A DNA stretch of 64,000 nt from the NCBI GenBank assembly GCA_022834735.1, contig BQKD01000001.1, positions 1,589,659-1,653,658 on the forward strand, in the 5' to 3' direction. The translations under genes were made by a program, and so were the position numbers. Below the pieces are notes generated by a model. The model worked only from the letters and a program-made list of their open reading frames with translations, did not search any database and was not told the origin of the DNA. Positions 57,002 through 64,000 of the stretch are shown here, piece by piece. The DNA comes from Erysipelotrichaceae bacterium OPF54. Lineage in GTDB: Bacteria > Bacillota_I > Bacilli_A > Erysipelotrichales > Erysipelotrichaceae. Numbering within the stretch: the stretch's first letter is position 1; every line of letters begins with the position of its first letter.

Positions 57002-58630
57002 CTAGGCTTCCTGCAGCGTATATTCGGCCAGTTTCGAAGCATGGTCCGAAATACGTTCATAATTGTAGATCGTGTCCAGAAAGTAGATTCCTTCGCGCAC
57101 ATTGTATTTGCCCGAGTTCAGACGGTCGATATACGTTTCGCGCATACGGCTTTCCATTTCGTCGACCCGGTTCTCATGTTTCTCCACTTTTTCGTAATGA
57201 TCGATATCGTAGCTTTCGCGCATCTTGAGCGCATACTTCATCGTCTTGTAGGCCTGGGAGGAGATCGTATTGATATCTTCGATCGTGTATTCGCTCATTT
57301 TTTCATCCAGCATATCTTTTGCACTGTCGCGGATATTCATGCAGTAATCCGAAATCCGCTCAATGTGATTGATCATGAGCATGGCGTGCTGCATTTCTAC
57401 CTGTTCGCGCGGAGGAAGAGTGGATGCGTCAAATTTTTCAAGATAGTTTGCCAGCTCTTTCTGGTATTCGTCGATCTTCTGCTCGTTTTCTTCCATTTTC
57501 GCAAAATGATCCGGATTGACCAGGACATCTCTTGAGAACGAAATATTTTCGAGCGCCAGCGTACCCATATGGATGATTTCCTGACGGATGGCGTCGAACG
57601 CGAAGCTTGGTCCCATCAGCATACGCTTATCAAGATGCACATACTTCTTTTCTTCCACTTCGCCATGGTCCGGGATCAGCCGTTCGGACATTTTGACCAG
57701 AACATTGGCAAACGGGAACAAGAGCACGGTGGTCGCAATATTGAATCCGGTATGGAACAGGGCAAGCGACGTGCCGCTCACGGTCGCATGGCTGATGGCC
57801 GGGTTGATCAGGAAGAATATCCAGACCGCTGTTCCGACAAGGATCGAGCCGATGATATTGAACAGCAGATGGAGCATCGCCGCTCTCTGGGCATTCCGGT
57901 GTGCTCCGATACACGAAATAAGAGCTGTGACACATGTTCCGATATTTTGTCCCAGGGCAATAAAGGCTGCCGAGCCCCAGTTGACCACGCCATTGAAGGC
58001 AAGGGTCTGCAGGATCCCCATCGACGCCGACGATGACTGGATGACAGCCGTGACCACAGCACCGACAAGAAGGCCGAAGAGCGGATTGGATCCGATCACA
58101 GTAAAGGCCTGATAAAAGATCGGTTCATCGCTGTATGGCGCGATCGCTCCCGACATCGTATTGAGCCCGATAAACAAAATCCCGAAACCGACCAGGATCG
58201 AAGAAACCTGTCTGGTCCGTTCTGTTTTTGAAAAAAGCATGATGGCCGTTCCCGCAACAAGAAGAAGCGGCGCAAAAAAATCAGGCTTGAAAAAAGATCC
58301 CCATTCCGACATCGATACGAGCCATCCGGTCATCGTCGTTCCGATATTGGCGCCCATGATGACGCCGATCGCCTGCGACAGATTCATCAGTCCGGCATTG
58401 ACGAAGCCGACCACCATGACCGTTGTCGCAGAAGATGACTGGATGATGGCTGTGATCAGCGCCCCGACAAGCACGCCGACGATCCTGTTGTTGGTCAGGA
58501 TAGCGAGCAGATTTCTTGTTTTGGCTCCTGCTGATTTCTGCAGACCGTCTGCCATGAGCTGCATTCCATATATAAACATTCCGAGACCGCCCCCAAAAGC
58601 GAGCAGGCTTTTTAATATTTCAGTATTCAT
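57002..58630 (-). CDS. Na/Pi cotransporter family protein with PhoU domain
   Basis: 542 residues. Two inverted PNaS repeats with QSSSATTVMVVGFVNAG and QSSSASMGILQTLAFNG, each followed by GANIGTT/GQNIGTC loops, as in NptA/SLC34. The C-terminal 200 residues are a helical PhoU-like domain (MLMINHIERISDYCMNIRDS, FLDTIYNYERISDHASKLAE). Membrane protein that imports phosphate with sodium or regulates phosphate flow. Apparently monocistronic. Confidence 0.93.
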   Translation of the reverse strand: MNTEILKSLLAFGGGLGMFIYGMQLMADGLQKSAGAKTRNLLAILTNNRIVGVLVGALITAIIQSSSATTVMVVGFVNAGLMNLSQAIGVIMGANIGTTMTGWLVSMSEWGSFFKPDFFAPLLLVAGTAIMLFSKTERTRQVSSILVGFGILFIGLNTMSGAIAPYSDEPIFYQAFTVIGSNPLFGLLVGAVVTAVIQSSSASMGILQTLAFNGVVNWGSAAFIALGQNIGTCVTALISCIGAHRNAQRAAMLHLLFNIIGSILVGTAVWIFFLINPAISHATVSGTSLALFHTGFNIATTVLLFPFANVLVKMSERLIPDHGEVEEKKYVHLDKRMLMGPSFAFDAIRQEIIHMGTLALENISFSRDVLVNPDHFAKMEENEQKIDEYQKELANYLEKFDASTLPPREQVEMQHAMLMINHIERISDYCMNIRDSAKDMLDEKMSEYTIEDINTISSQAYKTMKYALKMRESYDIDHYEKVEKHENRVDEMESRMRETYIDRLNSGKYNVREGIYFLDTIYNYERISDHASKLAEYTLQEA

Positions 58631-58736
58631 TCCATGTTCCTCTCTGTTTTTCCTACTCTAAGAATAGCATTTCTCTTTTTTTCAAAAGTTAAAGGAACGT
58701 AAATGGTTGCCTGCTCGTGTTAACATAAAATTAACA

Positions 58737-58768
58737 AATGAAAAGCTGTCCGGACTATCAGACAGCTG
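58737..58768 (-). terminator. terminator after femX
   Basis: Minus-strand stem AGCTGTC/GACAGCT followed by TTTCATTTG. Confidence 0.7.
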
Positions 58769-58773
58769 GAAGA

Positions 58774-60042
58774 TCAATGCATCAGTTTATGTTTGATGTT
58801 TCGAAGCACATCATATATTTTGAACGGGACCGGCTGGGCGATATAGGTGAAGTCGCCGATCAGTTCCTGCACTTCGGCATTGAAGCTTTTCTTGAACGTG
58901 AAAACTCCGTAATCCTGCGCCGCTTCGTCGAAATCGCCGCTGATCCCGTAGAAATTGTACCGGGAACATCCATGGTCGATCGCATACTGGATCATATGCC
59001 ACTGGATCATAAAGGAGCCGGCAAACCGGTTGAGTTCCTTGTTGGATCCGGAAAGCAGATAGACAACTTCATATGACGTGATGATGAACGAGGCGGCTGC
59101 CAGATACAGGACGCTGCCGTACCCGTCCTTGTACTCTTTGATTTCGGCAAGCTTGCGGTCGCATCCGGCAATCGCGTATTCCGCTTCTTTTTTCCGGTTG
59201 ATCTTTTTCTGGGAATCCGGTGTCTTTTCCAGTTCACGGCTTGCTTTTTCAAGCGCTCTCACTTGTTTTTCGCGGTCTTTTTTCACATTGTTTTCGTACT
59301 CATCCAGATCGATATAAGCCAGGCAGGCTTTAAAATCGTCCCCGAAATGATCGTAATACCGCTCGTATTTGGGCAGGTCAATCGTCGAAAAATGGCGTGT
59401 CTTTCCGGCCAGATCCACAAGATCTTTTAATATGTTCAGCTCTTCTCTGCCCAGTTCCTTGACCTTGACGCCCATCCGTTCGGCGTTCCGGATGCTCTGG
59501 CGCGTATTGGTATGCATCGCTTTGAACACTTCCTGCTTTGTTTTTCCTTCCAGATCCAGGGTCTGCATCCAGCGCGGCTCGAACGCGCTGTCGTAGCCGA
59601 CACGGAATCCTTCATGATGAAAGCCTTCCTCCTCGAATACGTTTACGAGCGCGTCGCGTTTGTAGCCCTGGGCCGCTGTTCCGTCCGGATTGTGAGGCTG
59701 ATAAGCAATATACGGATCCACTTTCATGTACAGGCAGTCGTTTTTGGCCAGAAACTTTTTCAGTTCCTGCAGAAAGAGGCGTACGGTCTGAAGATCGTCG
59801 TAATCGATCAGAAAGCCGCGCAGGGCCATATACAGCTTGTGTTTCCCGAATACGGGCAGCGATTCGAGAACGCTTGCGGCAACGAGTCTGCCGTTCTCTT
59901 CGAGGCCGACGTAGGTGTCGGTCCAGCTTGGCACGTTCGACTTGCGGAACTGCGCCATCTGGACCGACTGCCAGTAGTTCTTCTGTTTATATTGATTTCT
60001 GAATTCGTCAAACTGCAATTCAGTGATTTGTTTAAAGATCAT
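58774..60042 (-). CDS. FemAB/FemX-type peptidoglycan bridge aminoacyltransferase
   Basis: 422 residues. Two GNAT-like halves: FGKHKLYMALRGFLIDYDDL with VDPYIAY, and AGSFMIQWHMIQYAIDHGCS with FYGISGDFDEAAQDYGVFTF. A long coiled-coil arm (about 245-300: KDREKQVRALEKASRELEKT) lies between. It transfers amino acids from aminoacyl-tRNA to the lipid II stem peptide at the membrane inner face. The last helical region and FDEA/YG motifs are intact. A TATAAT at 60064-60069 (minus) may be its -10. Confidence 0.93.
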   Translation of the reverse strand: MIFKQITELQFDEFRNQYKQKNYWQSVQMAQFRKSNVPSWTDTYVGLEENGRLVAASVLESLPVFGKHKLYMALRGFLIDYDDLQTVRLFLQELKKFLAKNDCLYMKVDPYIAYQPHNPDGTAAQGYKRDALVNVFEEEGFHHEGFRVGYDSAFEPRWMQTLDLEGKTKQEVFKAMHTNTRQSIRNAERMGVKVKELGREELNILKDLVDLAGKTRHFSTIDLPKYERYYDHFGDDFKACLAYIDLDEYENNVKKDREKQVRALEKASRELEKTPDSQKKINRKKEAEYAIAGCDRKLAEIKEYKDGYGSVLYLAAASFIITSYEVVYLLSGSNKELNRFAGSFMIQWHMIQYAIDHGCSRYNFYGISGDFDEAAQDYGVFTFKKSFNAEVQELIGDFTYIAQPVPFKIYDVLRNIKHKLMH

Positions 60043-60083
60043 TTTATTCCTCCATCCGAACCATTATAACAGAATTTCCATGA

Positions 60084-60113
60084 AAAAACCGAAACAGCGT
60101 TGTGTTTCGGTTT
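60084..60113 (-). terminator. terminator of gpmI
   Basis: Minus-strand perfect 10-bp stem AACCGAAACA/TGTTTCGGTT then TTTTC. Confidence 0.9.
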
Positions 60114-60126
60114 ATTTCGTTTCTGC

Positions 60127-61704
60127 TTATTTTTCGATGATCGATTCATTCCAGTGCTCGTTCGGCTTGATTTCGAGCAGATCGCATACAGTCGCGGCAA
60201 TATTGGACAATCCAAGGTTGTCGTCCTGTTTCAGTTTCACATCGGCACCGTAAACGATGAACGGAACTTTGTTGAGCGTATGGCTCGTTTTTGCCTTGTG
60301 CACTTTTTCATCGGCTTTCGGCTTGTCATACATTTCATCCGCGTTTCCATGATCTGCAGTGATCAGAAGGATGCCGTTCACTTTATCAACCGCTTTGATG
60401 ACGCGGGCAAGCGCGAGATCGACCGCTTCGACACCGATCACTGTGGCTTCCAGGTTTCCGGTATGGCCGACCATGTCGCCGTTTGGATAATTCGTGCGCA
60501 GGAAGCCGTATTTTCCGGATTCGATCGCTTCGATGAACTGATCGGTAATTTCTGCCGATTTCATCCATGGGCGCTGTTCGAACGGAATGACATCCGACTG
60601 CACTTCCACATACGTTTCGAGCTCGTCATCGAATTTCTCCGAACGGTTTCCGTTCCAGAAATACGTTACGTGACCGAATTTCTGCGTTTCGCTGATCGCG
60701 TATTCATTGACTCCGGCATTGACAAGCTCTTCTGTCAATGTATAGCGGATCTTTGGAGGCTCGGTCAGATATTTTTTAGGAATATTGAGGTCCGCATCGT
60801 ACTGGAGCATTCCGGCAAAATTAACGTCCGGCTTGTTTCCGCGGTCAAACTTGTCAAATTCGTCGCCTTCGTCAAATGCGCGGCAGATTTCCTGGGCACG
60901 GTCGCCGCGGAAGTTGAAGAGGATCACGCTGTCCCCGTCTTCGATCTTTCCTACCGGTTCGCCGTCTGCCGCAATGACGAATCCCGGAAGATCCTGGTCA
61001 ACGACGCCGCTTTCCTTGCGGTATGTTTCGATCGCTTCGGTCGCGGACGCGAACTGACGTCCCTGTCCGTGAACATGGATGTTCCATCCTTCCTCGACCA
61101 TCGGCCAGTTTGCTTCGTAACGGTCCATCGTGATCTGCATACGTCCGCCGCCGCTTGCGATACGGGCATCGAATGTATCGTCGTTGAGATCGTTCATGAA
61201 GTTTTCAATCTCGTCAACATACTGCAGCGCGCTCGTTTCCGGAACGTCGCGTCCGTCAAGCAGAGCGTGCACGCGCACCTTTTTTACACCTTCTTCTTTC
61301 GCTTCCTTGATCAAAGCTTCCAGATGCCGGATATGAGAGTGTACGTTTCCGTCGGAAAGGAGCCCGATGAAATGCATCGTATGATCTTTTGCGCCTTCCA
61401 CGAGTTCTTTCCATGTCGTTGAGTTAAACAGTTCTTTTGTATCGATATTTTCGTTAACTAATTTTGCGCCTTGAGAATAAATCTGTCCGCAGCCGATGGC
61501 GTTGTGGCCAACTTCTGAGTTTCCCATGTCAGAATCGGTCGGAAGTCCTACGGCAAGGCCGTGTGCGCGCAGTTCTGTGTGCGGGCATTCGTTCCACAGC
61601 TTGTCCAGTGTTGGCTTGTATGCCATTTTGACAGCATTTCCAAGCGTTTTATCGCTCAGTCCGACACCGTCCATGACGACTAAGACTACAGGTCTTTTTT
61701 CCAT
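60127..61704 (-). CDS. gpmI: 2,3-bisphosphoglycerate-independent phosphoglycerate mutase
   Basis: 525 residues, Mn-dependent alkaline-phosphatase-fold enzyme interconverting 3- and 2-phosphoglycerate in glycolysis. Metal Asp in VVMDGVGLSD, catalytic Ser in DSDMGNSEVGHNAIG, substrate-binding HALLDGRDVPETSA, RGDRAQEI and late metal ligands in NGDMVGHTG, ITADHGNADEM and KTSHTLNKVPF. Length slightly above the usual 510. Own promoter and terminator. Confidence 0.96.
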   Translation of the reverse strand: MEKRPVVLVVMDGVGLSDKTLGNAVKMAYKPTLDKLWNECPHTELRAHGLAVGLPTDSDMGNSEVGHNAIGCGQIYSQGAKLVNENIDTKELFNSTTWKELVEGAKDHTMHFIGLLSDGNVHSHIRHLEALIKEAKEEGVKKVRVHALLDGRDVPETSALQYVDEIENFMNDLNDDTFDARIASGGGRMQITMDRYEANWPMVEEGWNIHVHGQGRQFASATEAIETYRKESGVVDQDLPGFVIAADGEPVGKIEDGDSVILFNFRGDRAQEICRAFDEGDEFDKFDRGNKPDVNFAGMLQYDADLNIPKKYLTEPPKIRYTLTEELVNAGVNEYAISETQKFGHVTYFWNGNRSEKFDDELETYVEVQSDVIPFEQRPWMKSAEITDQFIEAIESGKYGFLRTNYPNGDMVGHTGNLEATVIGVEAVDLALARVIKAVDKVNGILLITADHGNADEMYDKPKADEKVHKAKTSHTLNKVPFIVYGADVKLKQDDNLGLSNIAATVCDLLEIKPNEHWNESIIEK

Positions 61705-61729
61705 ATATGTTCCTCCTATTTTCCTTAAA

Positions 61730-61758
61730 ATTTTATCACTTTAAGCAATGCGATTCAA
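61730..61758 (-). promoter_or_regulatory. gpmI promoter
   Basis: Minus strand: TTGAAT (61758-61753), 17 bases, TAAAAT (61735-61730). Confidence 0.75.
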
Positions 61759-61807
61759 TTATTTGTGAAAAAACGAACATGCGCTTTTATGTTTTCTTAT
61801 CAAAAGA

Positions 61808-61834
61808 AAAGAAGGTGATGTTCGGATCACCTTC
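61808..61834 (-). terminator. terminator of pfp
   Basis: Minus-strand stem AAGGTGAT/ATCACCTT with loop CCGAAC, then CTTTTCTTTTG. Confidence 0.8.
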
Positions 61835-61847
61835 AAAAGATCAGTTC

Positions 61848-63509
61848 TTATTCGCCTTTTTCAAGAGCCAGGGTTCTTGTGGTCAGATCACATACTTCAG
61901 CCGGTCCGTAGTACTGGATCGCACCAGGATATACGTAGCATGTTTCTTCTGCCCACTGATCGCGGTTGGCTTCGAAGAATTTGAACGGTTTTCCTTCGAG
62001 CTCGACAAGCGCCTTGCGGATGACCGGTTTGTCTTCGCCGTGACGACGTTCGATGTTCATCATCTTTGTGATCGGCATACCGCCTGCAATCCATTCTGTA
62101 GCCGGTTTCGACAGGTTGGAAATCTTTGACAGATAGCCTGTGTATCCGTACTGGATGAGCATGAACGCGTTGTATCCTAAAGAATAGCAGTAGTCGGCGT
62201 CGAAGTTGGACGGGAACGCGCAGCGTCCTTCATATCCGAAGAAATGATGGAGAGCGTTGAATTTTCCGTTGTATTTTCCTTCCGATTTTCTCTGGGCCAG
62301 CTTGTCGGCAACCAGGGCGGAGAACAGTTTTTCCGATTCGATCAGAGATACCTGAACGTTTCCGTGCGGATCGCGTTCGAGGAACAGCTGCTGCTGGATT
62401 CCCTGAGGAAGGATGTCGAACACTTCGAAAGACTCCTTCGTCAGACCGTTCTTGATGAATTCGTATTTTTCGGCCCATGTTGGCAGAGCGTTGAATGCGT
62501 CCGCTTTGCTTCCGGCCAGCAGTTCGTTGATCTCGGCGATCAGCGCAGAGAATTCAGGAACAAACTCGACAACGCCTTCCGGAATGATGGCAACACCGAA
62601 ATTCATGCCTTTTTCAGCACGTTTTGCGACAGAGTCGGCAATGTAGTCTGCGATCTGGGAAAGCGACATTTTTTTAGCAGCCACTTCTTCCGAGATCAGG
62701 CAGATGTTCGGCTGGGTTTCCAGAGCACACTCCAGAGCCACGTGCGATGCGGAACGTCCCATGACCTTGATAAAGTGCCAGTATTTCTTGGCCGAGTTGG
62801 CGTCGCGCTCGATATTTCCGATCACTTCGCTGTATGTTTTAGTCGCTGTATCGAAACCGAAAGAAATTTCGATATCTTCGTTTTTCAGATCGCCGTCGAT
62901 CGTCTTCGGGCATCCGATCACCTGCACGCCCGTATCGTGGGCCGCAAAGTATTCTGCCAATACAGCAGCATTCGTATTGGAGTCGTCGCCGCCAATGATG
63001 ACGATGGCCGTGATCCCGTGTTTCCTGCACACTTCGGCAGCCACAGCAAACTGCTCTTCCGTTTCCAGTTTCGTTCTTCCCGATCCGATAATATCGAATC
63101 CGCCGGTGTTGCGGTATTCATCGATATACGCATCATCGAATACGAGATAGTCGTCATCGATCAGTCCGCTCGGACCGTTCTTGAATCCGAACAGTTCATT
63201 ATCAGGATTTGTGGCTTTCAAAGCATCATACAGACCGCAGATGACATTGTGTCCTCCAGGCGCCTGTCCGCCCGAAAGAATAACACCAACGACCTGTTTC
63301 TTAGGTGTCGAAGTGTTTTCCCCACGTTCAAAAGTGATTTCCTTTTTTCCATACGTATTCGGGAACAGGGCCTTGATGGCATCCTGATCCGCCACGCTCT
63401 GGGTCTCTTCCCCTTCTTTTACGCAGATTTCCGAAATACCGTTTCTTAACATTCCCGGCAGTTTCGGTGAATACTCATAACGAGCTTTTTGCAGCGGTGA
63501 AATTTTCAT
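61848..63509 (-). CDS. pfp: pyrophosphate-dependent 6-phosphofructokinase, long form
   Basis: 553 residues, the long PFP (beta-like) type. [38 protein letters not shown] (GGDD, where ATP enzymes have GGDG), [11 protein letters not shown] (the Lys typical of PPi enzymes, catalytic Asp) and [12 protein letters not shown]. It phosphorylates fructose 6-phosphate reversibly with pyrophosphate, saving ATP in anaerobic glycolysis. Strong promoter and AAGGAG before the start. Next to gpmI, so glycolytic functions cluster here, but each gene has its own promoter. Confidence 0.96.
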   Translation of the reverse strand: MKISPLQKARYEYSPKLPGMLRNGISEICVKEGEETQSVADQDAIKALFPNTYGKKEITFERGENTSTPKKQVVGVILSGGQAPGGHNVICGLYDALKATNPDNELFGFKNGPSGLIDDDYLVFDDAYIDEYRNTGGFDIIGSGRTKLETEEQFAVAAEVCRKHGITAIVIIGGDDSNTNAAVLAEYFAAHDTGVQVIGCPKTIDGDLKNEDIEISFGFDTATKTYSEVIGNIERDANSAKKYWHFIKVMGRSASHVALECALETQPNICLISEEVAAKKMSLSQIADYIADSVAKRAEKGMNFGVAIIPEGVVEFVPEFSALIAEINELLAGSKADAFNALPTWAEKYEFIKNGLTKESFEVFDILPQGIQQQLFLERDPHGNVQVSLIESEKLFSALVADKLAQRKSEGKYNGKFNALHHFFGYEGRCAFPSNFDADYCYSLGYNAFMLIQYGYTGYLSKISNLSKPATEWIAGGMPITKMMNIERRHGEDKPVIRKALVELEGKPFKFFEANRDQWAEETCYVYPGAIQYYGPAEVCDLTTRTLALEKGE

Positions 63510-63537
63510 TAGATTGATTCTCCTTTTTTTCGACTAA

Positions 63538-63566
63538 ATTATAAAATACGACCATGAAAATGTAAA
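63538..63566 (-). promoter_or_regulatory. pfp promoter
   Basis: Minus strand: TTTACA (63566-63561), 17 bases, TATAAT (63543-63538). Confidence 0.85.
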
Positions 63567-63629
63567 CCAGAGAAAATGAATGCGCTATAATTATCGCCGA
63601 AACATACTATTTTTATTAATACAAGTATG

Positions 63630-63660
63630 CAAAAAGAGCTCTGTGTCTCCACAAAGCTCC
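63630..63660 (-). terminator. terminator of the ABC transporter operon
   Basis: Minus-strand stem GAGCTTTGTG/CACAGAGCTC (one mismatch) with a GAGA-type loop, then TTTTTG. Confidence 0.85.
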
Positions 63661-63679
63661 ATGTTCTGTTTGATTCTCT

Positions 63680-64000
63680 TTATCTGGCCGCGAAGCGGGA
63701 CAAAAACTGTTTCGTTCTTTCCTGCTGCGGATTTTCGAAGATCTGTTCCGGCGTCCCCTGCTCGGCAATGACCCCTTCGTTCATAAAGATCACGCGGTCG
63801 CTCACATCTTTGGCAAACTGCATTTCATGCGTCACGATGACCATGGTCAGTCCCTGTTTTGCCAGATCCTGCATGACCTCGAGAACGTCGCCCACCATTT
63901 CCGGATCAAGAGCGCTTGTCGGCTCGTCGAACAGAAGAACTTCCGGATCCATGCACAACGCTCTGGCAATCGCGACCCTCTGCTTCTGTCCGCCAGAAAG
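63680..64000 (-). CDS. amino-acid ABC transporter ATP-binding protein, 5' part cut by window edge
   Basis: The 106 C-terminal residues are present. The frame enters at [20 protein letters not shown] (ABC signature), then [20 protein letters not shown] (Walker B/D-loop), [20 protein letters not shown] (switch His) and ends FLSRFAAR. VTHEMxFAxDVSDRV, GVIxExGxPEQIF and the FLSR ending are typical of polar amino-acid uptake ATPases (GlnQ/HisP group). Walker A and the start lie beyond the edge. Confidence 0.92.
   Translation of the reverse strand, partial: LSGGQKQRVAIARALCMDPEVLLFDEPTSALDPEMVGDVLEVMQDLAKQGLTMVIVTHEMQFAKDVSDRVIFMNEGVIAEQGTPEQIFENPQQERTKQFLSRFAAR

Noticed and set aside
1-64000. CRISPR array, prophage or rRNA operon
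   Set aside because: No regularly spaced short repeats, no phage structural or integrase genes apart from the transposases, and no rRNA-like sequence were seen.

Overview
The window looks like chromosome from a low-GC Gram-positive bacterium (Bacillota), most probably an Erysipelotrichales-type anaerobe. This rests on the rapZ-yvcK-whiA cluster, a T-box in front of asnS, Rex, a PPi-dependent phosphofructokinase, KtrAB, FemAB-type peptidoglycan bridge synthesis and Gram-positive sigma-A promoters with purine-rich ribosome binding sites. Base composition looks moderate, with one clearly AT-richer island at about 17.1-18.8 kb. The genus is inference only.

Left part (1-11.7 kb): a CpXC zinc-ribbon gene (cut by the edge) behind pepP, two membrane proteins, a duplicated tRNA-Gln(CUG) unit in which each copy has its own promoter and terminator, gltX, an MscS channel, a Cof-type HAD phosphatase, and a glycan-use locus (sialate O-acetylesterase-like plus GH1 glycosidase) opposite a GntR/UTRA regulator. 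Two related operators overlap both -35 boxes of that divergent region. Signal peptidase I follows.

Mobile part (11.7-33.2 kb): two apparently identical 3,321-bp transposons in opposite orientation, 11738-15058 and 29884-33204. Each has TGTAG ends, a target duplication and four genes: a DUF6431-like zinc-ribbon protein, a D,D(35)E transposase, a TnsC/TniB/IstB-like AAA ATPase and a small helical protein. Copy A landed on the -35 box of an XRE-cupin regulator and its target duplication rebuilds that box. Copy B splits a TPR-DUF1963 gene that also carries a frameshift. Between the copies lie a regulator/MBL hydrolase pair, an AraC remnant, an AT-rich TetR-flavodoxin-membrane operon, a decayed HAD gene, an ABC-F ATPase, an amidase-fold protein lacking its zinc ligands, and an RND (MMPL) exporter with a 966-residue heptad-repeat partner under a divergent TetR gene that seems leaderless.

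Right part (33.4-64 kb): a PIN/NYN-like protein with a duplicated C-terminal module plus a GNAT gene; an overlapping DUF1349-ROK-acetyltransferase operon; an AraC/GyrI regulator; asnS with a T-box leader whose promoter appears to sit in the end of rex, followed by an IscA-like protein with a Cys/His tail; rex with its own operator; an eight-gene overlapping operon (rapZ, yvcK, whiA, lipoprotein, NusG-II, Gx transporter, TSCPD, membrane protein); KtrAB; a HAD-VanZ-putative glycosidase group; an MFS permease; a hot-dog thioesterase; an orphan histidine kinase next to a Na/Pi cotransporter; FemX; gpmI; pfp; and an amino-acid ABC ATPase cut by the right edge. Most of the right part is ordinary housekeeping sequence. 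The accessory interest is in the transposon pair and what it has done to its neighbours.
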